Source: Sva-07 sp963747375
Lineage (GTDB): Bacteria; Actinomycetota; Acidimicrobiia; Acidimicrobiales; Ilumatobacteraceae
Reading direction: 5' to 3'
Assembly: GCA_963747375.1 (NCBI GenBank)
Contig: CAVVFL010000011.1
Location: forward strand, 430,959-494,958
Length of the DNA: 64,000 nucleotides
The notes below the pieces were generated by a model. It was not told where the DNA came from and did no database searches. It saw nothing but the letters and a program-made list of their open reading frames with translations. How positions within the stretch are numbered: position 1 is the stretch's first letter; each line of letters opens with the position of its first letter. The translations under genes and the position numbers were made by a program. This document shows positions 18,237 through 26,529 of the stretch, one piece after another.

Positions 18237-18686
18237 TCAGCCGGGTTCGCCGATGTCCTCGTTCCACAGCGACGGGAACTCGGCGATGAAGTCGGCCATG
18301 AGGTCCTTGCACTCCAGCAAATCGAGATTCACGACCTCGACGTCGTGCGCTCGCAGCAGGTCCTCGGCGCCCATGAAGGTCTCGTTCTCGCCGATCACCA
18401 CCCTTTGGATTCCGTACAACAGGATCGCCCCGGTGCACATGTGACACGGCGACAACGTCGTGTACATCGTCGCTCGGGCGTAGGTGGTCGCCGGGAGACG
18501 TCCCGCGTTCTCCAACGCATCGGTCTCACCATGGCGGATCGCTGAGCCCATCTGTACCCGCCGGTTGCGTCCGCCGGCCACGATCTCGCCGTCGACCGCC
18601 AGCACGGCCCCGATCGGGATCCCGCCTTCGGCCCGACCGATCCGGGCCTGCTCGATCGCTGCCGCGAGCAGCTGCTGGTCGGTCAC
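18237..18686 (-). CDS. Cytosine deaminase-like nucleoside/base deaminase (FCY1 type)
   Basis: 149 residues. The zinc site is seen in AIRHGETDALENAGRLP (His ligand and catalytic Glu) and TTLSPCHMCTGAILLYGI (two Cys ligands). The wording around both motifs (LENAGRL, MCTGAILLYGI, VVIGENETFMGAEDLL) is that of fungal FCY1-type cytosine deaminases rather than tRNA-adenosine or guanine deaminases. It should convert cytosine to uracil in pyrimidine salvage. A Shine-Dalgarno-like AGGCGAGGTGA precedes the start. Length is as expected. Confidence 0.85.
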   Translation of the reverse strand: MTDQQLLAAAIEQARIGRAEGGIPIGAVLAVDGEIVAGGRNRRVQMGSAIRHGETDALENAGRLPATTYARATMYTTLSPCHMCTGAILLYGIQRVVIGENETFMGAEDLLRAHDVEVVNLDLLECKDLMADFIAEFPSLWNEDIGEPG

Positions 18687-18723
18687 GTCGTCACCTCGCC
18701 TCTCGTCAGTACGACTCGTCGAA

Positions 18724-19386
18724 CTACTCGACAGGCTGCTTCCACCGATTGAGGTACGTCACCTCGGCGGCGGGGCGGCGGGGAGCCGGGCTGAACGAGT
18801 CGCCGGTGTAGTAGCCGACCGCGAGGAGGCAGACCTGCGTGACGCTGGGCGGGATGCCGAGCAACTCGGCGATCGCGGCCTCGTGCTCGAGATGGAACGT
18901 CGTCCACGCCGATCCGATCCCCCGCGATCGAGCGGCGAGCTGGAAGCTCCACACGCCGGGGAGCACCGAGCCGTAGTACCCGGCGTAGGCACCGGTCGAC
19001 GATCCGTCGGGCACACGGTCGAGCCGCATGGCCAGCACCAGCGCCGGCACCTCGTGGAGATGGTCGACGAGAAACGTCGCAGAGTCGATCACCTTCGTGC
19101 TGCGATCGTCGGCGCGCACCTCGGCGTTCATCGCCAGGTACGGCCGACCGACCGCGGCGAAGTACTCGGCGATCTGAGCCTTGGTGTCGGCGTCGTCGAT
19201 GATCATCCACCGGTTGCGTTCGAGATTGCCACCCATCGGAGCATGGCTGGCGATGTCGATGCACTCGAGCAGGTCCGCGTACGGAACCGGGCGGGTGAGG
19301 TCGAGACGCTTGCGAACCTGCTTGGTCGTCTTCAGGAGGAGGTCGGTCTGATCGAGATCGAAGCCGGTGGTCGGGTGCTGTGCCAT
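18724..19386 (-). CDS. Nitroreductase family protein (FMN-dependent)
   Basis: 220 residues. The N-terminal FMN-binding block is visible as LDLTRPVPYADLLECIDIAS followed by HAPMGGNLERNRWMII, the classical A-P-S/M-G-G-N-Q pattern. The second block is GYYGSVLPGVWSFQLAARSR with GIGSAWTTFHLEHE. It probably reduces a nitro, quinone or ene substrate with NAD(P)H; the substrate is unknown. It follows the deaminase gene's start by 38 bp on the same strand. Confidence 0.9.
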   Translation of the reverse strand: MAQHPTTGFDLDQTDLLLKTTKQVRKRLDLTRPVPYADLLECIDIASHAPMGGNLERNRWMIIDDADTKAQIAEYFAAVGRPYLAMNAEVRADDRSTKVIDSATFLVDHLHEVPALVLAMRLDRVPDGSSTGAYAGYYGSVLPGVWSFQLAARSRGIGSAWTTFHLEHEAAIAELLGIPPSVTQVCLLAVGYYTGDSFSPAPRRPAAEVTYLNRWKQPVE

Positions 19387-19434
19387 CGGCCCAGAATGGC
19401 ATTGTCGAGCGCGCTCGCCCGCTACGTTGCGCGC

Positions 19435-20400
19435 GTGACCGCCACGCCCGCCGACACGTCCAGCGCGGCAGCCGCCGACGCCAAGGACCTGTCACGCGGC
19501 CTCATCGGGGCGGGCATCGCCGTCTGCGCATGGTCGACCGGCACGATCCTGGCCAAGTACATCGACATGGGCGGCCTTGCCATCGGTTTCTACCGGTTCC
19601 TGTTCTTCGCCGTGATGATCATCGTGTGGATGTACGCGCAGGGCACGCCGTTCCGGCCGCGGGTGATGCGCGACTCGCTGTGGGGCGGTATCGCACTCGG
19701 CGCCGACATCGCCCTGTTCTTCTCGGCGGTGAAGCTCACCAGCGTCGTGAATGCCACGATCATCGGATCGATGCAACCGATCGTCGTCGGCGTGATCGCC
19801 GCCAAGTTCTTCGGTGAGAAGATCGGCATGAGAAACGTGCTGTGGTCGTTCGTCGCTCTCTGCGGAACCATCGTCGTGGTCGTCTCGTCGGCCGGAGACG
19901 CCGGCAACGACTGGGTCGGCGACCTCCTGGCGCTCGCCGCGATGCTCTCGTGGAGCGCCTACTTCATCACGTCGAAGAACTCGAAGAAGACGATGACGCC
20001 GACGGAGTTCACGGCGGGCACGGCGTTGTGGACGATGATCATCTGCGCGCCGCTGGGGCTCGCATTCGGACAGGACATGACGTGGCCGTCGCTGTCGAAC
20101 TGGGGGCTGCTGATCGTCATGGCCGTCAGCTCGGGCCTGATCGGCCACGCGATGATGAACTGGTCACTGGTGCGGATTCCACTCTGGGTCGGCTCGACGT
20201 TCACCCTCCTGATTCCGGTCTTCTCGGCGATCATGGCGTGGGCGTTCCTCGGCGAGGCGGTGTCGCCGATCCAGGCGGCGGCAATGGCAGTGGTCATCGC
20301 GGCGCTGGCAGTCGTGGTGCACAGCCAGGCAACGCCCGCGCCCGCCGCTTCGCCCGTCGCCTCGGCGACGATCGACGAGCACCGCGACGCCGCTCACTAG
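19435..20400 (+). CDS. EamA/DMT family membrane transporter
   Basis: 321 residues with about ten hydrophobic helices in two EamA repeats. Examples are GLIGAGIAVCAWSTGTILAK at the first helix and GSTFTLLIPVFSAIMAWAFL near helix nine, ending LGEAVSPIQAAAMAVVIAAL. It is probably an exporter of amino acids or other metabolites; the substrate is unknown. The GTG at 19435 lies 6 nt after TACGTT (19423-19428), a leaderless start. The ATG at 19396 is in frame but would leave only 9 bp to the divergent nitroreductase. Confidence 0.88.
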   Translation: MTATPADTSSAAAADAKDLSRGLIGAGIAVCAWSTGTILAKYIDMGGLAIGFYRFLFFAVMIIVWMYAQGTPFRPRVMRDSLWGGIALGADIALFFSAVKLTSVVNATIIGSMQPIVVGVIAAKFFGEKIGMRNVLWSFVALCGTIVVVVSSAGDAGNDWVGDLLALAAMLSWSAYFITSKNSKKTMTPTEFTAGTALWTMIICAPLGLAFGQDMTWPSLSNWGLLIVMAVSSGLIGHAMMNWSLVRIPLWVGSTFTLLIPVFSAIMAWAFLGEAVSPIQAAAMAVVIAALAVVVHSQATPAPAASPVASATIDEHRDAAH

Positions 20401-20409
20401 CCTCGGACC

Positions 20410-21045
20410 GTGTTCGAACTCACGCCCGAAGCGCTCGTCGGCTACCTCGCGTCCGCGCTGGTGGTGATCTCGCTGACGATGACGTCGGTCGTGCGACTGC
20501 GGTTCATCTCGCTGCTCGGCTCGATCACGTTCGCGATCTACGGGCTGATGATCGAGTCGGCGCCGATCGTGATCACCAATGCGGCGATCATGGTCATCAA
20601 CGTGTGGTTCCTGCGCAAGGAGTTCGCGTCGGGCACGCCCGCCGGATTCGACCTCGGCGTCTCGCGCATCCGGGCCGACTCCCCGTTCCTTCGCGATTTC
20701 ATCGATTTCCACCTGATCGACATCCACCGTTTCCAGCCCGACTTCGTGCTGACCGATCGCGGCGGCATCGAATCGTGGCTCCTCACCCGTGACGGTCTCC
20801 CCGCCGGACTGCTGATCGGTCGCCGCAGCGGCTCGACGCTGACGATCGACCTCGACTACGTCCTCGGCCCGTATCGCGATTCCCGCCTCGGTCGCTGGCT
20901 GTTCGGCCGCGGGGCCGAGGTGTTCCGACGCGACGGCATCGCGACCGTCCGCAGCTACGGCTCGACCGACACGCATCGCAAGTACCTCGAGCGCATGGGC
21001 TTCCACCCGACCGATGACGCCGAGATCTACGCGCTCCCCCTCTGA
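20410..21045 (+). CDS. YgjV-like membrane protein fused to a GNAT-like domain
   Basis: 211 residues. Residues 1-~75 hold three hydrophobic helices (VGYLASALVVISLTMTS, LRFISLLGSITFAIYGLM, APIVITNAAIMVINVWFL) like the YgjV/bacterial inner-membrane family. The remainder resembles an acetyltransferase: LDYVLGPYRDSRLGRWLFGR corresponds to the acetyl-CoA loop and HRKYLERMGFHPTDDAEIYA to the C-terminal strands. The GTG at 20410 lies 6 nt after TAGCCT (20398-20403). It is 9 bp after the transporter stop. Confidence 0.75.
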   Translation: MFELTPEALVGYLASALVVISLTMTSVVRLRFISLLGSITFAIYGLMIESAPIVITNAAIMVINVWFLRKEFASGTPAGFDLGVSRIRADSPFLRDFIDFHLIDIHRFQPDFVLTDRGGIESWLLTRDGLPAGLLIGRRSGSTLTIDLDYVLGPYRDSRLGRWLFGRGAEVFRRDGIATVRSYGSTDTHRKYLERMGFHPTDDAEIYALPL

Positions 21046-21069
21046 CTCCCACCACCCCGCACCCACCAC

Positions 21070-21119
21070 GTTTGCGACGCGAATTCATTGGGCCGGCCCA
21101 ACCGGAGTGCAACTCAAAC
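21070..21119. repeat. 50-bp palindromic intergenic repeat, copy A (diverged)
   Basis: Begins GTTTGCG and ends CAAAC, with core TTGGGCCGGCCCAACCGGAG. The right half matches copies B and C closely; the left half is diverged (GACGCGAATTCA). Lies between the genes ending at 21045 and 21169. Confidence 0.75.
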
Positions 21120-21126
21120 CGACGTG

Positions 21127-21148
21127 CCAACCGAAGTGCAACACAAAC
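21127..21148. repeat. Half copy of the 50-bp palindromic repeat
   Basis: Contains only the right arm (CCAACCGAAGTGCAACACAA then AC), immediately after copy A. The left arm is missing. Confidence 0.65.
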
Positions 21149-21168
21149 CGAAATGAGGGCGAGCGGTG

Positions 21169-22536
21169 TCAGGCGATGACGGGGACGCTGGCCATGGCGT
21201 CGGCGATGGCCGAGTCGGGCAGGTCGTAGTCGACCATCTCACCCGACAGGTACTTCTCGTAGCTCGCCAGATCGAGATGGCCATGGCCGCACAACGCAGT
21301 GAGGATGACCTTCTCCTCCCCCGACTCCTTGCACGCCAGCGCCTCACGGATCGCGGCGGCGATCGCATGGGTCGGCTCCGGAGCCGGCACGATCCCCTCC
21401 GTGCGGGCGAACTGCAGGGCGCCGGCAAAGCACTCACGCTGCGGGATGGCGATCGCCTCGACGAGACCCTCGTTGTAGACGTGTGACACCAACGGACTCA
21501 TGCCGTGATATCGCAGACCCCCGGCGTGAATCGGCTCGGGGATGAACGTATGGCCGAGCGTGTGCATCTTCATCAGCGGCGTCATGCCGGCCGTGTCACC
21601 GAAGTCGTACCGGTACTCGCCCTTCGTCAGCGTGGGGCACGCCGCGGGTTCGACACACCGGATGACGGGATTCATCTTGCCCGCCAGCTTCTCGCGCAGG
21701 AACGGAAACGCCAGCCCACCGAAGTTCGAGCCGCCGCCGGTACAGCCGACGAGCACGTCGGGCACTTCGTCGACCTTGGCCAACTGCAGCAGCGCTTCCT
21801 CGCCGATGATCGTCTGATGCATCAGCACATGGTTGAGTACCGAGCCGAGCGCATAGCGGGCGTTGGGATCGGCGACGCACATCGCCACCGCTTCGGAAAT
21901 CGCGATCCCGAGCGAACCCGGATGATCCGGATCCTCGGCGAGCAGCGATCGCCCGAACTCGGTCAGCGGCGACGGGCTCGGATGGACGGTCGCACCCCAG
22001 ACCTCCATCATCGTCTTGCGGTACGGCTTCTGGCGATACGACGCGGCCACCTGCCAGACCTCGCACTCCATCCCGTACTGCGCAGTCGCGAACGCCAGGG
22101 CGGTCCCCCACTGGCCGGCGCCGGTCTCGGTCGTCAGCTTCGTGATGCCTTCCTGATGGTTGTAGTACGCCTGCGGCACTGCGGTGTTCGGCTTGTGCGA
22201 ACCGGCCGGGCTGACGCCTTCGTACTTGTAGTAGATCCGTGCCGGCGTGTCGAGCAGCTCCTCCAGACGCCGCGCCCGAAAGAGTGGACTCGGCCGCCAC
22301 AGGCGATACACGTCGAGCACGCCGCCGGGAATGTCGACGTAGCGCTCCGTCGTCATCTCCTGCTCGATCAGGGCCATCGGAAACAGCGGAGCGAAGTCGT
22401 CCGGCCCTGCGGGCTGGTGGGTACCGGGGTGCAGTGGCGGCGGCGGCATCGTGGGGAGATCGGCCATCAGGTTGTACCACTGGGTCGGCATCTCTGATTC
22501 GGACAGGTGGATCTGGTGCGCAGCGGAGGAAGCCAT
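21169..22536 (-). CDS. TrpB2-type tryptophan synthase beta chain
   Basis: 455 residues, the length of TrpB2 rather than TrpB1 (about 400). The PLP lysine is in GVSPAGSHKPNTAVPQAYYN. ETGAGQWGTALAFATAQYG and the glycine loop LVGCTGGGSNFGGLAFPFL are conserved, and SHVYNEGLVEAIAIPQ is TrpB2-like. TrpB2 converts indole and serine (or phosphoserine) to tryptophan and usually acts without TrpA; no trpA is nearby. The ATG at 22536 is preferred over the TTG at 22545. The gene is complete. Confidence 0.9.
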   Translation of the reverse strand: MASSAAHQIHLSESEMPTQWYNLMADLPTMPPPPLHPGTHQPAGPDDFAPLFPMALIEQEMTTERYVDIPGGVLDVYRLWRPSPLFRARRLEELLDTPARIYYKYEGVSPAGSHKPNTAVPQAYYNHQEGITKLTTETGAGQWGTALAFATAQYGMECEVWQVAASYRQKPYRKTMMEVWGATVHPSPSPLTEFGRSLLAEDPDHPGSLGIAISEAVAMCVADPNARYALGSVLNHVLMHQTIIGEEALLQLAKVDEVPDVLVGCTGGGSNFGGLAFPFLREKLAGKMNPVIRCVEPAACPTLTKGEYRYDFGDTAGMTPLMKMHTLGHTFIPEPIHAGGLRYHGMSPLVSHVYNEGLVEAIAIPQRECFAGALQFARTEGIVPAPEPTHAIAAAIREALACKESGEEKVILTALCGHGHLDLASYEKYLSGEMVDYDLPDSAIADAMASVPVIA

Positions 22537-22592
22537 GATTCGCAAACCGTAGTCGGGTACGTTGCGTGCAGGGCCGAGCGAACGAAGGATGA

Positions 22593-23555
22593 ATGGGACT
22601 CTTCAGCAAGAAACGCAAGGACCACTCGCCGAAGGCCGCCGACACGGCGCCCGAGGTCGACGTCCACGCCGAGCTCGAAGCCCTCAAGGAGCGCCTCGCG
22701 GCAAGCGAGCAGGCCAGAATCGACCTCGAGACCCGACTCCGCGTTCTCGACGAATTCAACTCGACGCTCGACAGCAGATTCGCCACGCTCGACGGGGCAA
22801 CCGGACAACTCGACACTCGTCTCGGTGCGCTCGACCGCGGCGTCGAGCTGATGGGCGAGCGGCTCGCCACGCTGTCGTCGTCGAGTGCTGGTCTCGATCA
22901 GCGGCTCATGGCGGTCGACGACCTCGACCTGCGTCTGCGTGAACTGACCGACCGCCTGAACACCCCGATGTCCGCGCCGCCCCCGGCACCGACGCCGGTG
23001 CCCCCTCCGCCCGCGAGCATCTCGCCTCCCCCTCCCCCGTCGACGACCGATGAGCACGACGACCGCCTCGACGAGATGGCGTTGCAGCTCGACACGCTCG
23101 CTGCAGCCGTGGCTGCGCACACCGAGCAGATGAACGCTGCCCAGGTCCGCCTCGCCGAGATCGACGAACTGACGGTGTTGACCGCCGACGACGAGACCGC
23201 AGCGTCCGAGATCGCCACGCTACGCGAGCAGCTCACGGCGATCACCGAGCGGATGTCCGCGGTCGACGCACGGGTCACCGGCGTGTCGACCGAGTTGGCG
23301 AACCAGTTGACCGAGCTGAGTCGCGACATCGACGAACTCAACCGCCGCAGTGTGCAGGAGCGAGTCGACGACGAGACCGTCGACGCCGACACCACCGAGA
23401 TCGAGGCCCGCCTCGCCGAACGGCTCGACGCGGCGATCGACGACGTGCTCGACACGACCGAGAAACTCGCCGCCGAGCAGGCCCGCTACGAGATCCAGTT
23501 CCGCGCCGATCTGGCTGAACTCGCCGAACGCCTCCGCCGCCCCGGCGCGTCCTGA
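22593..23555 (+). CDS. Coiled-coil protein of unknown function
   Basis: 320 residues. A short basic start (MGLFSKKRKDHSPK) is followed by long amphipathic repeats (LKERLAASEQARIDLETRLR; TLDSRFATLDGATGQLDTRL). A proline-rich hinge lies at about 128-150 (SAPPPAPTPVPPPPASISPP). A second coiled-coil half runs to the end. There is no catalytic motif and no membrane segment. It may be a cytoplasmic structural or division-associated protein. TACGTT at 22558-22563 is a plausible -10 and gives a short leader. Confidence 0.7.
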   Translation: MGLFSKKRKDHSPKAADTAPEVDVHAELEALKERLAASEQARIDLETRLRVLDEFNSTLDSRFATLDGATGQLDTRLGALDRGVELMGERLATLSSSSAGLDQRLMAVDDLDLRLRELTDRLNTPMSAPPPAPTPVPPPPASISPPPPPSTTDEHDDRLDEMALQLDTLAAAVAAHTEQMNAAQVRLAEIDELTVLTADDETAASEIATLREQLTAITERMSAVDARVTGVSTELANQLTELSRDIDELNRRSVQERVDDETVDADTTEIEARLAERLDAAIDDVLDTTEKLAAEQARYEIQFRADLAELAERLRRPGAS

Positions 23556-23604
23556 CGAGTCACCTGCATCGTCACCGGCATGCCGGCCCCGACTGGTGCG
23601 TCGG

Positions 23605-26517
23605 TCAGGGCTGACCGGCGAGGATCGTGACGGCGTCTTCGATGAGCTGGCGGGCCTCGTCGATCTTCTCCTGGTAGAGCCCCAGGTCGCCCTCGGCGAG
23701 CGCTGCGTCGGCCTCGGCGAACAACGCGTCGGCCTCGCCGAGCAGCGTTGCCGGATCCTCCCCGGACGAAGCGCCCGGTACGGCCGGGTCGGGCTCGGAC
23801 CCCGATGTGGGTTCGGACGGCTGCGCGATCTGCTCGCCGAGATCTCCTCTGAATCCCGGGAACAACCGGGCCAACGCCTGTGTGATGGTCGGCTCGAGGA
23901 CCGAGCGGTCGTTGTACGACACGATGACGGCGCGGTACTCGGTGACCAACGAGACATCAGCAGAGTTCTGCGGCACCGACACGTAGTAGGGGCGAACGTA
24001 GATCAGCCCGTCGCCGACCGGAATCATCTGGAGATCGCCGAAGCGGACCTGCGTGCCACCGTCACCGACATTGTCGAGGGAGATCCGTCGCGAGATCGCC
24101 TCGGTCGATTCGGCCTGGCCGGCGACTCGAATCGGTCCGTCGGGAAGATTCCCCGACGGATCCTCGACGACGTAGGTCGTGAGCTTGCCGTAGCTGTCGG
24201 GATCGCTCGATGCGGTCATGTACGCCTGCAACTCGGTGCGGGCGTCGTTCGACGAGAACGGAACGAAGGGCCGCAGCATCACGAACTCCTCCGAGGCCGG
24301 GGACCCGGGCGGACTGGTGTCGAACATCGAGTAGTACGGGATGAATCGGTTGGTGTTGGCCTCGGTGGCAAAGGTGCTCTCGGCCGCGGTGTTGGTGCCA
24401 TCGGCGGTGACCGGTCCGGCAGCGGCCAACGTGAGCTGTGACGGCTCGGTTCCCGGCGCCTGCGCCACCGACCACGCGTTGCCGTCGCGCTGGAAGAACA
24501 GGGCCGGATCGATGCGGTACTTCGAGTAGACGTCGGTCTGGATGCGGAACAGATCCTCGGGATACCGCAGGTGCTGACGCAGCTCCTCGGGCATCTCGCT
24601 GACCGGTGTGAACAGGTCAGGGAAGGCACCACGCCAGGCCCTCAGCACCGGGTCCGCTTCGTCGATCACGTAGAAGGTGACCTCACCGGTGTACGAGTCG
24701 ACGACAGCCTTGACGCTGTTGCGGACGTAATTGTCGCCATCGGACAGACCCGACTGGCTCGAGCGCTGCACGTCGCCGATTCGCTGCCCGTAGGGATACC
24801 GGCTCGAGGTGGTGTACGCATCGGTCACCCAGACCGCTCGACCGTCGACGGCCACGGGATACGGATCGGCGTCGTAGGACAGGAACGGCGCCAGCTTGTT
24901 GAGGCGGTCGTTGACCCCACGTACCCACAGCATCTGCGAGTCGTCGTTGACCGCCCCGGCGCCCAGGACGTTGTAGTCGAGGAATGCGAGTGCGAACGCC
25001 GCCCGGCGGGTGAACGAGTTCATCGCCACACCGTTGGTGCCCTCGTAGGAGTGGGGTTCGGAACACTCCCGCTCGGACGAGTCGGTGTTCGCGATCGCAT
25101 ACCCGCTGAGCGTCGGGCTGAAGTACAGCTCGGGTCGATCGAGGTCGACGGTGCGATAGTCGGGCCGCTGGTTCTCGAGCACCCGACCGGTCGGCGCCAA
25201 CACCAGCCCGCATCCGCGGGTGTTGATCAGGTGCAGTCCCTGCCAGCTCTTGTTGGTGACCCCGCCGAGATCCAACTCGCGCGCGGCGATGAGCACCTGT
25301 TCGGGAGCGTCGCCGTCGAGCACGTATCGGTCGACGTCGAGGTCGTCGATGGTCAGCCCGGCGACCTCGCCGCGATCGACCACGAATCGGGTTTCCATCT
25401 GCGCGGGGTTCAGCAGCCGAGCGTTCGCCAACGGCGTGAGGTTCGCCTCGACGTCGGCGGCCGTCAGCGGCTGGAAGTCGACGGAACGCACCTCGACGTC
25501 GGTGATCCCGAGCGCAGCGCGCGTGGCGACAACGTTGCGTTCGATGTAGGGCGCTTCGCGCACTTCCTGGTTCGGGTTGACGACGAGCGCCTGCACCACC
25601 GCCGGATAGATGAGTCCGCCGACGATCGCCACCACGAGCCACAGCCCCGACGCGATCAACGGCAGCCGGAACGAACCGCTCCGAACCACCGACAGATAGA
25701 GCCCCGCGGTGAGCAGCGCGATCAGAATCAGGAGCATGATCGCCGGGAGTTGGGCCTTGACGACCGAATAGGTGGCCCCCTGGACGATGCCGCGTTCGGT
25801 GTTGGTGATGGCGTAGCGATCGAGCCAGTAGTCGCCCGCCTTCACCACGGCGAGCACGGCGAGCAGAACGGCGAGGTGGGCCTTGGTCGCCTGACGTACC
25901 ACCGGAACCGGCGAGACGAAGACCACGCCGCCATTGAGGATGTGCGCGGCCGCGGTCAGCAGCAGCACCACGATCAGCGATGCGAACAACCAGTTGAGCA
26001 CGAACGACAGGAACGGCAACTGGAAGATGTAGAACCCGACATCGGCTCCGAACTGGGTGTCTGCGATACCGAACTCACGCGCATTGCGGAACAGCAGCCA
26101 GTCCTGCCACAACGCCACGGCGGGAAGCGCCAGCAGGAGGGCGAAGACGAGCGCGATGCCGTAGCGCACGAGACGCAGGCGATGGCCGAACACGTCGTGG
26201 AACCGCTCGACGTACGGATGCACATTCGCCGGGAACGACACGGGTGCGACACGGTCGGCGATCCACAGGTTCAGGCCGGCGATGACCGCGAACGCAGCGA
26301 AGAACATGGCGAACAGGGTGACCTTGGCCTGCATCACACCCCAGAAGACATCCTCTCGGCCCAGTGACTGGTGCCAGAGGTAGTCGACGTAGAACCGGGC
26401 GATCGCTCGTCCGAAGATGAGCACGAACAAGAACAGCCCACCGGCCACGATGATGACACCACGACCGGAGATACGGCGCCGAGGCCGATCGACAGAAACC
26501 TCAGAACTACGCCGCAT
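23605..26517 (-). CDS. UPF0182 family large membrane protein
   Basis: 970 residues and intact. Residues 1-~320 carry seven hydrophobic helices (GVIIVAGGLFLFVLIFGRAI; VTLFAMFFAAFAVIAGLNLW and others). The large remainder is soluble and probably extracytoplasmic, with family blocks YIERNVVATRAALGI and SFTRRAAFALAFLDYNVLGA. The C-terminal 80 residues are acidic and alanine-rich (EDPATLLGEADALFAEADAA). The family is broadly conserved in actinobacteria and cyanobacteria without known function. The start is 13 bp from the stop of the next minus gene upstream. Confidence 0.93.
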   Translation of the reverse strand: MRRSSEVSVDRPRRRISGRGVIIVAGGLFLFVLIFGRAIARFYVDYLWHQSLGREDVFWGVMQAKVTLFAMFFAAFAVIAGLNLWIADRVAPVSFPANVHPYVERFHDVFGHRLRLVRYGIALVFALLLALPAVALWQDWLLFRNAREFGIADTQFGADVGFYIFQLPFLSFVLNWLFASLIVVLLLTAAAHILNGGVVFVSPVPVVRQATKAHLAVLLAVLAVVKAGDYWLDRYAITNTERGIVQGATYSVVKAQLPAIMLLILIALLTAGLYLSVVRSGSFRLPLIASGLWLVVAIVGGLIYPAVVQALVVNPNQEVREAPYIERNVVATRAALGITDVEVRSVDFQPLTAADVEANLTPLANARLLNPAQMETRFVVDRGEVAGLTIDDLDVDRYVLDGDAPEQVLIAARELDLGGVTNKSWQGLHLINTRGCGLVLAPTGRVLENQRPDYRTVDLDRPELYFSPTLSGYAIANTDSSERECSEPHSYEGTNGVAMNSFTRRAAFALAFLDYNVLGAGAVNDDSQMLWVRGVNDRLNKLAPFLSYDADPYPVAVDGRAVWVTDAYTTSSRYPYGQRIGDVQRSSQSGLSDGDNYVRNSVKAVVDSYTGEVTFYVIDEADPVLRAWRGAFPDLFTPVSEMPEELRQHLRYPEDLFRIQTDVYSKYRIDPALFFQRDGNAWSVAQAPGTEPSQLTLAAAGPVTADGTNTAAESTFATEANTNRFIPYYSMFDTSPPGSPASEEFVMLRPFVPFSSNDARTELQAYMTASSDPDSYGKLTTYVVEDPSGNLPDGPIRVAGQAESTEAISRRISLDNVGDGGTQVRFGDLQMIPVGDGLIYVRPYYVSVPQNSADVSLVTEYRAVIVSYNDRSVLEPTITQALARLFPGFRGDLGEQIAQPSEPTSGSEPDPAVPGASSGEDPATLLGEADALFAEADAALAEGDLGLYQEKIDEARQLIEDAVTILAGQP

Positions 26518-26529
26518 TGGCGCGAGACA

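Noticed and set aside
24571..26367. A 598-residue plus-strand open frame opposite UPF0182
   Set aside because: High-GC antisense shadow with His/Arg/Asp-rich composition and no motif; the minus-strand UPF0182 protein accounts for the region.
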